NCBI RefSeq assembly: GCF_937616625.2
Contig: NC_065570.1
Coordinates: forward strand, 39,625,665 to 39,689,664
Length of the DNA: 64,000 nucleotides
Source of the DNA: Mercurialis annua
Taxonomy: Eukaryota; Streptophyta; Magnoliopsida; Malpighiales; Euphorbiaceae
Reading direction: 5' to 3'
Notes under the pieces: model-generated
Seen by the model: only the letters and a program-made list of their open reading frames with translations
What the model was told of the DNA's origin: nothing
The model's database searches: none
Shown: one piece after another, positions 24,501 to 34,888 of the stretch
Layout of the letters: every line of letters starts with the position of its first letter
Numbering within the stretch: position 1 is the first letter of the stretch
Made by a program: the position numbers and the translations under genes

Positions 24501-25981
24501 ACTTATCCAAAATGCCGTTTTCAACTTTTGTATAGGCATACTTACTGCTGTCACCTTGACAGTTTAAACCCGAGATCAAAGCAAATTCGTCGATTCCGAA
24601 TTTCAGCCTATGACCGCCAACCTCAAACCACAATTCAGACTTCTTTAGCTGCTCCACCTCCCTCAACAATAAACAATGTATGATCTGATTTTGCACTTTG
24701 ATCTTGGGAATATCAAGAAAGTAGCCAAAGCAAGATTGTCTAAACTTTTCCAATTCACCTGGAGTCAGAGTCGATTTGATATCAGAAATGACATCGTATG
24801 ACATGCGCGTATCAATCTTCGAGTGAACACGATCTTCTCGGCTTACTTTAAACTGCCATAGCTGTATGGAAATTAGAGTGAAAACAGTTAGATATCAAAA
24901 ATTTCACAAAGAACATGTTGACATGAGCCAGACGAAAATAGGAATTCGGAAAATAACAAAAGCCAGAAATTAAACCCATAGTATGCACACAGATTTACAG
25001 CACTCTTTTTCAGATATTTATAGTGCTTGTCAAAGTAAAACTGCTGGTCCAATTCAGCAGTGCAAAAAGTAACATTTTGTAGGTTAAGGTAATAAACCTC
25101 CAAGGCAAGTAAAACAACACTAAGCTGGCTCAGGTTCACTTCAAGCTTTCAAATTTTAGAGCTCCAACATAAAAGTCTCCCAGTATCTACATAAATGTAC
25201 ACTAAAACTGCCAAGCTATGTAACACGGACTCGGAAACTTGTAAACAAGACACTTAGATATGGACACGTAGACGTCAAGTCATTGTTATTTCAAGATTTT
25301 CCATAATAAAAATTGCAATTTTGTGTCTGAAACGCCAAGTTTCCGATACATGAATGTTGATTGAGTAAATTGTCCATCCTACTTAGCTGCCAATTAGTAA
25401 GGGTAATTTAGAGTTCATAACAATTTCTAACATTCCTCTCAATACAATGCCCAAAAATAACCAAATCAAAACCTGAAATTTCATTGTCAAACCCAGTAGA
25501 ATGGAGGAATTAACCTTCAAAAACTGAAATTTCAGTACCCTAAAAAAATAGAGTTCATAACTGTACCTTCAAAACTATCTACCAACCAACCTAACCACAA
25601 TTTTATATAAACATAATTCCAAACAAGCATACTTAAACATAATTTCAAACAATCATATAAACAGAGTCAATTTATTATTTTAAGACATAAAACAATTCTA
25701 ATGCAGTAGGTTCTTAATTGACTTATAAACTAATGAAATCATACCTTAGGAGGAGATTTCTTGGATTCAGTTCTGGAAATGCCTTTGTGTTTCTTCGATT
25801 TCGGAGGTGAATCATTTGCATGTCTCTTCTTACTCAACTGCACAGGAGATGGAGGAACTGAAGCTTCTCCGGTTGACACTACCTTTTTGTTTTTTGAAGC
25901 TTTTTTTGCAACGGATTTCTTACCCATATCAGCGATTCTGATATTACCGTCGTTCTCAGTGGCAGCCCGTGTAGTCACCAT
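21588..25981 (-). CDS. DUF1985-Ulp1 (C48) SUMO-protease-like gene carried by the CACTA element
   Basis: Nine exons inferred on the minus strand: 25981-25745, 24861-24016, 23929-23615, 23485-23123, 23052-22948, 22870-22719, 22642-22513, 22423-21906 and 21780-21588. All are GT-AG and join to 2,859 nt (952 aa) without a stop. The N-terminus is basic (SKNKKVV, KKRHANDSPPKSKKHK), suggesting nuclear import. Exon 2 is DUF1985 (FRQSCFGYFLDIP, FGIDEFALISGLNCQGD). The middle is acidic linker. Exons 8-9 are a C48 cysteine protease: His in NDWHWILARL, then IYIYNSL where Asp is usual, and Gln plus catalytic Cys in QNDVDCG, formed across the last intron. The family removes SUMO-like modifiers. Asn in the third triad position may weaken activity. 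DUF1985-Ulp1 genes are known passengers of plant transposons. Confidence 0.88.
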
Positions 25982-26725
25982 GGATTTAGGTCATAAAGAT
26001 GAACACGGCAAATTAGGAAGGAAGAAAAGAGTTTTGATTATTTAGGAATGAAATCAAATTTTGCAATATCAAATGGGTATTTCCCGCTATATGAAAAAAG
26101 GAGAGGTAAATTATATGATACATTAGACACACACTAAAGAGACATATACCTTAGATGAGGATAAAATTGGAATAAAAAATTTAAAGGGTGTTGAAAATAA
26201 ATTAATGTTTTCAATAGAGGCATTTTTTCAAGGGTAAAAAAATGAAATCAATAATTTAAAATTTTGAGATTTCAATTAATTTGTTATAGTTTTAATAATT
26301 TAAATGATTAAAATTATTATTTTAATTAGGGTATGTGCATATAAAGAACTGGACAAGTAAATACTCGATGTCTGGCTAAATACTCGACGAGTTTTAAGCC
26401 TAACATCGAGTTTGTTTCTGTTCAGTGCTGCATAAACTCGATGATGGGTTAATATTCGACGAGTTTAAACCTAACATCGAGTTTATGCTAGTCCAGTTAT
26501 GCCAAACTCGATTTCAGGCTTTGTTTTCGTCGAGTATTTAGACCCACCTCGATTTATTTTGAAAATTACTGCAATTGAAAATTAAACCTCCCACTTTTCT
26601 TTAGAAACCTAGAATCAAAACAAGTGAAAAAAAAATTTCTCTAAATCTTCCCCATTCCACAACCCGAAACCTAGCCTCTAAATTCATCAAATTGCTATCA
26701 TAATCTTATCAAATCATTAACCAAA
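25982..26725. promoter_or_regulatory. Divergent intergenic region with three near-palindromes
   Basis: It lies between the start codons of the Ulp1 gene (25981, minus) and the next plus-strand gene (26726), so it should hold both promoters. Copies of the 52 bp motif are at about 26361-26413, 26433-26484 and 26503-26556. In the middle copy AACTCGATG...GGTTAATATTCGACGA faces its near reverse complement. The leader before 26726 is CT/A-rich. Confidence 0.55.
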
Positions 26726-28009
26726 ATGATGGCATCAACAAAGGGACGAGCTAAAAGAGTTGCTTCAAAAGGGAAATCATCAAGTTCAACTATGCCTCCG
26801 AAATTTGTTACAAGAGAAGATTTGTCCTCAAATTATGATTGCCCATTTCCAATTTTCTCCGACGAAGAAGGTATTCGTTACGAAACTATTTCACGCAAGC
26901 CTATTGTTATACCTAGATATTTTGATTATGCTTTGTTGACTAGGATGGGTTTGAAATCAAAAATTGATGAAATAGTTGGTAGAATGGGTTTAAATTTTAT
27001 TGCACATGGTAAGTATCAAGTTTATAAAGAGTTAACTAGAGAATTTTATACCACCTTGAATTATGCCTCTAAGAATGAAAAAGCAATTTCTTTTAGAATA
27101 AAAGGGGTTGATTATAGCATAGGGTATGATTTTATGAATCAGAAATTGAAGTTGCCTAAAGGTGGCATTAGAGGTTGTCCTTCAAATTTTGATGTTAATA
27201 GAGTATGGAAGCAATTGACCGGTGAAGACTCGGTCGATTTACAACAAGCTCCTAATGGACTCATAATTGAACCATCATATCTTATATTTCATAAGTTCCT
27301 TTGTCATTCTATATGTGGTAAAAAGGAGTCGAATAGAGTAACGAAGGATGATTTACTAGTACTTGACTATTTAGTGCGACGTTCGGCAAAAAGTGTTGAT
27401 TTCATACACTTAATTTTTAAAAGCATGATGACCATGGCAACATCATCTAAAGTTGCACTTGGAAATGGTCATTTAGTAACTTGTATAGCATTGCTTCATA
27501 GTGCTATTGATGAGGATGATTTGCATAAGATGGAATGTTTGGGGGATGCGTATCTTAATGAAACTATGCTCCGTAAAGCCGACATTCTTGATATGGATGG
27601 AGAATTGATGAATGTAAAGGACCGAAATTGTTATTTAATTAAAACTGGCCAGCCGAGAAGAGGAAAGGGAAGAAAAGCAGAAATAGAAGATGACTGTGAC
27701 GAAGATGAGGATAATGTAAGTAGAGAACTGGAAACCGAGAATGGTCAAGGTGAGGTGGTGAGGGATGATGTCGGTATAGATCAACCAAGAGAGGAGGAAG
27801 TGAGGCGACCAAGAAAGCCGAAGCGAAGGGGAGCTTTTGAAGAGGAAGTACTTTCTTTGTTAAATGAAACAAAGTCCAGGTTGACTAATATTGAAACATC
27901 TATCGAAGAGATTAAAAGAGAACAACGAAGGTCACATCGCCGATGGAAGGCTTGTTTCGGCACCTTGGGAGCACATGATCCTTCACCTCCACATACACCG
28001 GAGAGTTAA
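26726..28009 (+). CDS. Putative plant transposon protein / ATHILA ORF1-like protein in the CACTA element
   Basis: An intact 427-codon frame. The N-terminus is basic (TKGRAKRVASKGKS). A globular middle (residues about 60-300) contains GLNFIAHGKYQVYKELTREF, then YTTLNY, FRIKGVDYSIGYDFMNQ and a HKFLCHSI block. This is the pattern of the putative plant transposon protein family (Transposase_32/ATHILA ORF1-like: reaching a FY..L region, then V.G...F....I...). The C-terminus is acidic, then a predicted coiled coil (EEEVLSLLNETKSRLTNIET) and a basic tail. The molecular role is unknown. Two Met codons (26726, 26729) are possible starts. Its presence as an intact gene beside the Ulp1 gene suggests it is a maintained accessory gene. 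Confidence 0.6.
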   Translation: MMASTKGRAKRVASKGKSSSSTMPPKFVTREDLSSNYDCPFPIFSDEEGIRYETISRKPIVIPRYFDYALLTRMGLKSKIDEIVGRMGLNFIAHGKYQVYKELTREFYTTLNYASKNEKAISFRIKGVDYSIGYDFMNQKLKLPKGGIRGCPSNFDVNRVWKQLTGEDSVDLQQAPNGLIIEPSYLIFHKFLCHSICGKKESNRVTKDDLLVLDYLVRRSAKSVDFIHLIFKSMMTMATSSKVALGNGHLVTCIALLHSAIDEDDLHKMECLGDAYLNETMLRKADILDMDGELMNVKDRNCYLIKTGQPRRGKGRKAEIEDDCDEDEDNVSRELETENGQGEVVRDDVGIDQPREEEVRRPRKPKRRGAFEEEVLSLLNETKSRLTNIETSIEEIKREQRRSHRRWKACFGTLGAHDPSPPHTPES

Positions 28010-29060
28010 GGTTAGTAACAACCAAAATATTTTGATTATTTCATATCTGTATGCTGTCATTCATTTGGTTTCAGGGCATTACTTTTCTTCCTGAAATATC
28101 CTCTGTTTTCCAAATTGCAGATAAGATGGGTGGCTGATTGCATAGTTGGTTCTAAATATCTAATTCTGGATACGCTGTTTTGGAGACTTGGAGGTGCAGT
28201 TTTGAAGACGTGGAGCAGATGTATATGCATAGCTGTTGATTATGGATTTAGTATTTTGAATTTGGAGGTTTATGTATTTGAACATAAGTAGGTTTAATTG
28301 TGATAAACTCATGTGTTATTAGTAGGTCTGAAATGTTATTACCAAGTATGTAATTAATTTGAATATTTATGAATTACAAATATGTAATTAATTTGTTACA
28401 TTGGTCTTTTAGCTTTTATTTTTCTTTTCCACCAATTTTTAATATTTAAATATCTAAATCCGTAGAAAAAAGGATTATGATCTAGAAAATTTGAATAAAT
28501 GTTAATATTTTACAAATTTAAATATTTAAATTTTAAAAATATGTAATTAATATTTTGATTACATCAGTCTTTAAGCTTTTATTTTTTGGTTGAGTCGATT
28601 TTTTAATATTTAAACATTTAAAATTATTAATATATTATGATATGATCTATATATTTTTGATAATTTGTTTCATAAAATTTTAAATTACGTACATTATTAA
28701 ATGTATAAACTTTATAGAATGCAACGACATAATAACATGTCTGTGTGTGCTACTCATAACTTGTGATTATTAAAGTGTGTACTGCCTGAACCAATCTGTT
28801 TTCAAAATTGCAAAAGTGCTTGGTTGCAAGATATGTACATGAATTTGAGATTTATGTACTTAAAAACGAGTTAGTTTATTTGTGATGAAATCATGTCTTA
28901 TTTTACGAGTAGGTTGAAGTTGTAGGTTCATTTTTACATCTCACGTAAGTTGAGGCACATGCAACGTTAAATTGAGGCACATGTAACGTATATTTTAAGT
29001 TCTCTTAATTTTTATCGAAATTCATAAAATTAACTTCATGTAAATTTTGCCACATTGCTT
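28010..29060. other. Intergenic region with an internal duplication
   Basis: No coding sequence. A phrase near 28260-28330 (gaggtttatgtatttgaacataagtaggtt...gataaactcatg...attagtaggt) recurs diverged at about 28838-28915, suggesting an old duplication. The rest is AT-rich. Confidence 0.45.
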
Positions 29061-29170
29061 TGTTAATGTAAAAATGGAATTGAAACAAATCATTCTTTCG
29101 TGTTCAGTTCTCAAGTATACATGAGGTTTTTTATGTCAACGATATGAAAAATGGATGTCCTTGGAAAACT
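29061..29170 (+). pseudogene. Fragment of the transposase last exon
   Basis: This segment matches 20526-20632 of the transposase gene. Shared runs include attctttcgtgtt, agttctcaagta, aggttttttatgtca and gatatgaaaaatgga. It is a short internal copy of the DUF4216 region with indels and no open frame, placed about 8.5 kb downstream in the same element. Confidence 0.8.
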
Positions 29171-29183
29171 AAATAAAATATTA

Positions 29184-29265
29184 ATTGTTTTATTTTTTTA
29201 GCGGTCATTAAAAAAATAAATTAAATATTGTTTTATTTTTTTAGCGGTCATTAAAAAAAATTGAA
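29184..29265. repeat. Direct repeat of a ~46 bp unit, two copies
   Basis: The phrase attgttttatttttttagcg plus gtcattaaaaaaa occurs twice in a row (about 29184-29217 and 29227-29260), just before the telomere-like array. Confidence 0.7.
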
Positions 29266-29290
29266 TGTTGCTAATTAATGTTGTTTTTTC

Positions 29291-29421
29291 TAACCCTAAC
29301 ACTAATCCTAACCCAAAACCCTAAACCCTAACCCTAAGCCCTAAACCCTAAACCCTAACCCTAAGCCCTAAACCCTAAACCCTAAACCCTAAGCCCTAAA
29401 CCCTAAACCCTAAACCCTAAA
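29291..29421. repeat. Interstitial telomere-like repeat (CCCTAAA)n
   Basis: About 130 bp of CCCTAAA units, with CCCTAACC and CCCTAAGCC variants, more regular toward the right. CCCTAAA is the Arabidopsis-type plant telomere repeat. It lies inside the CACTA element, between its third and fourth genes. Confidence 0.9.
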
Positions 29422-30347
29422 ATACAATTTTAATAATGGTTATGCGAGTAAAATCATATTCAACGGAATAAATTTAGCTATTAAAAATTCAAATTATACT
29501 AATTAAAAACATTAAAATAAATTATAAGAATAGGCAAAAGTGGAAAAATTTCTTATTGTTGCAATTTATTTGCAAAAGGCATATATTACCTCCAAAAAAA
29601 TTAAGACAAAATATTGTTTTGAAATATTTATGTTAGAGCGATAAAAATGGAGTGGTCAACTATTACGTTGAATAACACATAAATTTTTGATATCTAATCA
29701 TAAATAAGCATAAAATCAACCATTTATCAACATTAGACTCTTTGTTTTGCTTTTAATATGGGAAACAAAGACTTTTTATTTTGCATTTTGCTTCTATATC
29801 TAAAGGAAAGTGGTGATATTTGGATTAAGTTGAAAAAAAATAGATTTTAACTCGAGTATATTGTTTAAACTCGTCGAAAATTTTCCATGTCATCGAGTTA
29901 TGACGAGTTCAGTAGAGCATATATTCGATTAAACATATAAAACTCGTCGACTTTCTCTACTACCTCGAGTAAAAAACAATATTTATCCAACAAGATTTTC
30001 AGAATATATCTCAAACTGATTAGATTTGACACGATTTTGGCAAATCAAATCAGGAAAATTTAAAAACGAATTTATTAGGAGGGAAAAAATATTAAAATAG
30101 GAGGGAAACGAAAAAAAAAAAGAGGGAAACGAAAATAATTTGTTCCTTATTTAATTTTTTAATTAAAGAAGTTCCCTCTAAAAGGAAACTTCTTTGGCAT
30201 TAACCATAATTGCAGGAATCACGTTGTTGAATGACAAAATAAAGTGGTTTCTTTGTTCTTATCAAAATATCGATCATAAAAAAAATTACAAACAATTCTC
30301 ACCATACTTGTTCTTCAATTCAATTTGTTTCAACGATTTTCTGAACA
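29422..30347. promoter_or_regulatory. Upstream region of the TNPA-like gene, with near-palindromes
   Basis: AT-rich DNA containing two copies of the 52 bp motif at about 29849-29900 and 29922-29970 (aactcgtcgac...ctcgag forms), about 380-500 bp before the ATG at 30348. No other gene is seen. Confidence 0.5.
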
Positions 30348-33300
30348 ATGTCACTTAATACTAGAAAAAGAGTTATATCGTTTACCGAATTACAAAGGTC
30401 AGCTAGACTGAAAGCTCATTTGAGGAAGGGGAATGACAAACCATCGATGAAAAATATATCACAACAATCTCAGACTACCGAAACTGAGTCGGAACCTATT
30501 CCTCCTTTGGTGAACACAACATCTCCGTCTCCTCCAATTCAAAACCCAAATAGTATTGAACATCACAACCACCGTGATGATTCAACTGCAATACCAGTGG
30601 CTGCTGAAGTTAACAGGGATGGTGAAACTGAAACCATGTCCGGTGAACCAACAAACGTTGATGAAGGTTAGGTTGAATTTATTTTGTGTTTCATTTATTT
30701 TGCTTAGAGAATTGATATAATTAACAAATGAAATTGTGTTTCAATGCTTTTGCTGGAATGGAAATATTGTTTTCAAGTTATTTTTTACCTTATATTTTTT
30801 GCAATTCGTTTTTTTTTCTCTATTTTGTGTTTCATAAAGTTGACATACGGTTGACATAAGGTTCATATTAGGTTACAAAAACCTATAAAAAACTGCATCT
30901 AAATAAAAATTAAAAATAGTATAAGAGATACATATCAATTTGAATTGAGAAGAAAACTAACATGAGATAAACTGTAGTATTTCTTAGGTCTTCTTCCCAA
31001 AAAGAAATGTGTTTTAATTTAAAAATAGTTTAAGAATAGTATAAGACATACATATCAATTTGTTTCTCTTTTTTGTGATTATTTTGTGTTTCATGCGGTT
31101 GACATAAGATTCATATTTGGGCACAAAAACGTCTTAAAAACTGCATTTAAATTTAAAAATAGTATAAGACATACATATGAAATTTTAAAATAGTATGATA
31201 ATTACATATAAAGTTTAATAGAGCAGCAAACTAGTATGAGGTAAAGTTTTGTATTTCTTACGTATTTCTCTATTCTGTGTTTGTTTTTTGTTTTCTGAGG
31301 TTGACTTATGGTTCACATATAGTTTATATTCAGTCACTATAACGTTTACAAACTGCATATAAATTATTTTTTTAAAAAGGTACATATCAATTTGGAAACA
31401 AAAAGCAAACTAACATGAGGTAAACTGTTGTACTTCTTAGGTCCTCTTCCAAAAAAGAATGGTAGAGGTAAAGCTAGAGGATTTGAAGTTAAAAAAATGA
31501 CTAAAGATGGTTCAAAAATTGGTGGAATTGTGATTGCAAAAACAAATAGATTACCAATTGGTCCTTCAGAAAAGATATTCAAAATGGAAATTGGTATTGT
31601 CACTCGATTAATGGCACCGCTAGGTAAACTTTATTGGTCTCAAATAAGCGCTGAACAAAAGGAAGCCTTACTTACAACTATTCAGGTAGAATTAATAATT
31701 ATTTTATAGCATACTTGTTATTTCGAATAATTGTATTCTTATAATATGTGACTATTCATATGTTTTTTTATTGATAGGGTGAATTTGAGATTGATTTAAG
31801 TGATCCACATGCAAGAGAAGTAGTATATGGAATGATGGCTAGACGATTTAGAAATTTCAAGTATCAGTGTCACTTACACTATAAGACGTTCCCTACTCGT
31901 GAAGAAGCTGAAAAACATCCACCCAAGGATGTAAAAATTAACGATTGGAAGAACCTATGTGAACATTTTGATGAACATGCACACTTTAAGGTAATGTTTC
32001 AATTTTATATACAATTGTCTAATATCGTTTGCTAAAAATGAGTATTTTATTATCTAATTAGTTGGTAGTATGTTTCCAATTATATCTAAATTAGCTTCAC
32101 ATATTGTGTTCTGAACGAAAATACGAGGTTTGTTCAAAGGATTTCAATATTAAATGATTTTTAGCCTTTTCATGATTTATTTTAACTCTGAATAAGCTTA
32201 AACTCGAGGTTAGACTTGAAACACTTCGAGTTTAAAGCCTCTCCACGAATATGAGCTTATACAGAAATGAAAATCTCGAGGAATGAATGATCTCGTAGAG
32301 TATTTTTTCCTTCCTCGAGTTAGTTCATATCTGAGAAGCTCAAACTCGATGAAAGGCTTGAAACTCTTCGAGTTTTATGCCTTACCTCGAGTTCAGATGT
32401 CTACATAATTAACATAACTCGAGAAAATGCTTGTACTTCGCCGAGTATTTGGCATGTTTACGAGTTATGCTTCTGAGATACGAATATCTCTACTATTTTG
32501 GTTAAAATAGTTTATATCTAATTATATAAAACTTTTATTATTGATAATATGATATGTACCTTTAAAACCTTTATGTGTTGGCTTTATTATAATAGGCTCG
32601 AAGCACTGTAAACATTAATAATCGCAAGAAAGTGACCTTTTCTCACACTTCGGGATCAAAGTCTTATTGCCAACGTTTGTATGAAATGGTAAATATGAGT
32701 TTATATGTAATCTGTTTTTGATTTCGTATTTAAATTCTTTATCATTTAGTTTTTAATCAATTGTATGAACGTTATAGGAAACATCTGAAGTCATTGATGA
32801 AGAGCCACCTGAAATGAGGCTCTACAGTCAAGCACACCGTAAAAAAGACGGCTCATGGATTGACCCAGAAGCTGGAGATAAATACGTAAGTTCTTTTTTT
32901 ATATATATAGTTATCTAAACACAATTTTATAAAGTGTTATTAAAGCATATTTAATTAATTAGGAACAAATGGAAGCTATTCGCTCAAAAGCACTCGAGGA
33001 AGGCGTTGCAATTGATGGGAGGAAAATTCTACAAAAGGTTTTGGATATACCGAAGTCTGGTTATGCTCGTGGACTCGGATATGGAGCCAAACGGATAACA
33101 GCTAAAGAATCAGAGTTTGAAGCTCGTTTACAAGCAGAGAAGTTTGAGACTGAAAAGCAAGTTAAAGAACTAAATGACCAAATTCAAAATCAACAGGTGA
33201 AAATTGATAACATTTCTCAATCATATAGCAAACTCAAGCATCTTGTTCAACAAATGTTGAATGCAAAAGATGATGAAGAAATATCTATTGATGGCGACGA

Positions 33301-33354
33301 AACATGTATCGATGGCTGTGAAAAATCTCTTGATGACGAACCATCTAATGATTG
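30348..33354 (+). CDS. TNPA-like CACTA transposase (Transposase_24 type)
   Basis: Exons inferred: 30348-30666, 31441-31685, 31778-31990, 32596-32688, 32778-32885 and 32963-33354, all GT-AG with phases that join in frame (about 456 aa). If the last donor (33355) is used with the acceptor ending at 33491, the junction itself makes a TGA. If not spliced, the frame runs 16 more codons to a stop at 33401-33403. Conserved parts of the plant Ptta/En/Spm family include RFRNFKYQCHLHYK, WKNLCEHF, NRKKVTFSHTSGSKSY, EMRLYSQAHRKKDGSWID and a C-terminal coiled coil (KQVKELNDQIQNQQVKID). In En/Spm the equivalent protein binds subterminal repeats and works with TNPD. Confidence 0.8.
32200..32466. repeat. Four near-palindromes inside an intron of the TNPA-like gene
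   Basis: Copies of the CTCGAG/CGTCGAG motif lie at about 32200-32245, 32271-32321, 32342-32392 and 32414-32466, within the intron between 31990 and 32596. The third copy is the clearest: AACTCGATG...GGCTTGAAACTC...TATGCCTTACCTCGAGTT. Confidence 0.6.
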
Positions 33355-33714
33355 GTATGTGACGGCTTACTTAAATATATTTTTTAATTCTTTACGCTTT
33401 TAAATTTTTTCTATAATTTGAAAATTATTCACTTAATTATGTCAGTTTGAAAATAAAAGTGTATATAATAAACGTATTTTTTTTCTTGCAGATTGGAATT
33501 GAATGAAAGAAGATGGACGTCTCCTATATCAAAAGTTAGGCCTAATTTAGTTTCTTTTCTTTATAGCAAATAGTTTACATGTTTCATACGATCGGTTATT
33601 TCAGTGTTATTAAAGACTTAATCATTGATAATTTTATGTAATATTTGAATTGATTTTGTTTTTTATTCATTGATTTTAGCAACAAATTACCGTATTCAAT
33701 TATTTTGGTATCGA

Positions 33715-34860
33715 TAAAAATGGAAATAATAGCTTGTTGTGACAAATTAATTTTGTTACAGCTACCTAATAATAATGACAATTAATTTCGTCACGTAATG
33801 ATTAAATTTCTTCTTGTGATAAATTAAATTTGTCACCGTTAACAACTTATAATGACAATTAATTTCGTCATGTTATAATATATTATTTGTTGTGATAAAT
33901 TATATTTGTCACCGATGACAAACTGTAATGACAATTAAGTTCGTCACATTATGATAACTTACTTGTTGTGATAAATTTTTTTTGTCACAGCTAACTAATT
34001 ATAATGACAATTAATTTCGTCACGTTATGATAACTTACTTGTTGTGATAAATTAAATTTGTCACCGTTGACAAATTATAATGACAATTAATTTCGTCACG
34101 TTATGATAAATTACTTATTTTGATAAATTAAATTTGTCACCGTCGACAAATTATAATGACAATTAATTTTGTCACATTATCATTATATTACGTGTTGTGA
34201 TAAATTAAATTTATCACAACTAACCAATTATTATGACAATTAATTTCGTCACGTTAAGTTAAATTACTTCTTATGATAAATTAAATTTATCACAACTACC
34301 TAATTATAATGACAATTAATCTCGTCACATTATGTTAAATTACTTGTTGTGATAAATTACATGTATCACAATTAATTAATTATTATGACAATCAATTTCG
34401 TCACTTTATGATTGATTACTTGTGATAAATATTTTTTTGTCACTTCACAATCTTTTTGTCACTAATAACTCGGCGTATGTGGTGACAAATGTATATTACT
34501 TGTGATAAATATGGTTTTATCACCATATAATCTTTTTGTCACTAATAACTCGGTGTATGTAGTGACAAATTTATATGAATTGTGATAAATATTTTTTTGT
34601 CATGTTATTAGCGTTTTGTCACTAGAAGTCGATGTATATTACGACAAATTTTGACAACATTGGATTACTTGTGATATACATTTTCGTCACAATACATATG
34701 AATGTGACAAAACAATTTTATCACAATAGAAAATTTATGGTGACAAACTATAAAATTGACTTATTGTGACTTGTTTGTTGTGACCAACAAAATTCGTCAC
34801 AAAGTAGTCACAATAACGTTGTTGTGACAAATTTTGGGCTTAACATGATAAATTTTATTC
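33715..34860. repeat. Right subterminal repeat array of the CACTA element (76 bp period)
   Basis: The phrase aatgacaattaatttcgtca starts at about 33774, 33851, 33927, 34003, 34079, 34155, 34231, 34307 and 34383: nine units with a very regular 76 bp spacing. Each also contains gttgtgataaattaaatttg and a gtcac motif. Beyond 34400 the units are shorter (gtgacaaa, cactaataactcgg) up to the terminal repeat. It likely serves as transposase binding sites. Confidence 0.85.
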
Positions 34861-34888
34861 GTCACAAGAAGCCAAATTTTTTGTAGTG
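34861..34888 (-). repeat. CACTA terminal inverted repeat, right
   Basis: Perfect inverted copy of 15229-15256, ending TTTTGTAGTG, followed by the tga duplication at 34889-34891. Confidence 0.95.

Larger units (their letters stand above)
15229..34888 (+). mobile_element. Large autonomous-type CACTA (En/Spm, CMC) transposon, 19,660 bp
   Basis: Both ends carry a 28 bp perfect terminal inverted repeat starting CACTACAAAAAATTTGGC (15229-15256 and 34861-34888), flanked by a tga duplication. Subterminal regions are rich in GTGACAAA/TTTGTCAC motifs. Inside are four genes: TNPD-type transposase (plus), DUF1985-Ulp1 protease (minus), a putative plant transposon/ATHILA ORF1-like protein (plus) and a TNPA-like protein (plus). 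All have intact frames and consistent splice sites, so the element may still be, or recently was, mobile. It interrupts the viral capsid gene, so it is younger than the viral integration. Confidence 0.95.

Noticed and set aside
29291..29421. A true chromosome end
   Set aside because: The array is about 130 bp, impure and flanked by transposon sequence on both sides, so it is interstitial.
33715..34860. CRISPR-like regular repeats (76 bp period)
   Set aside because: There are no unique spacers; units are tandem and lie at a CACTA end in a plant genome.
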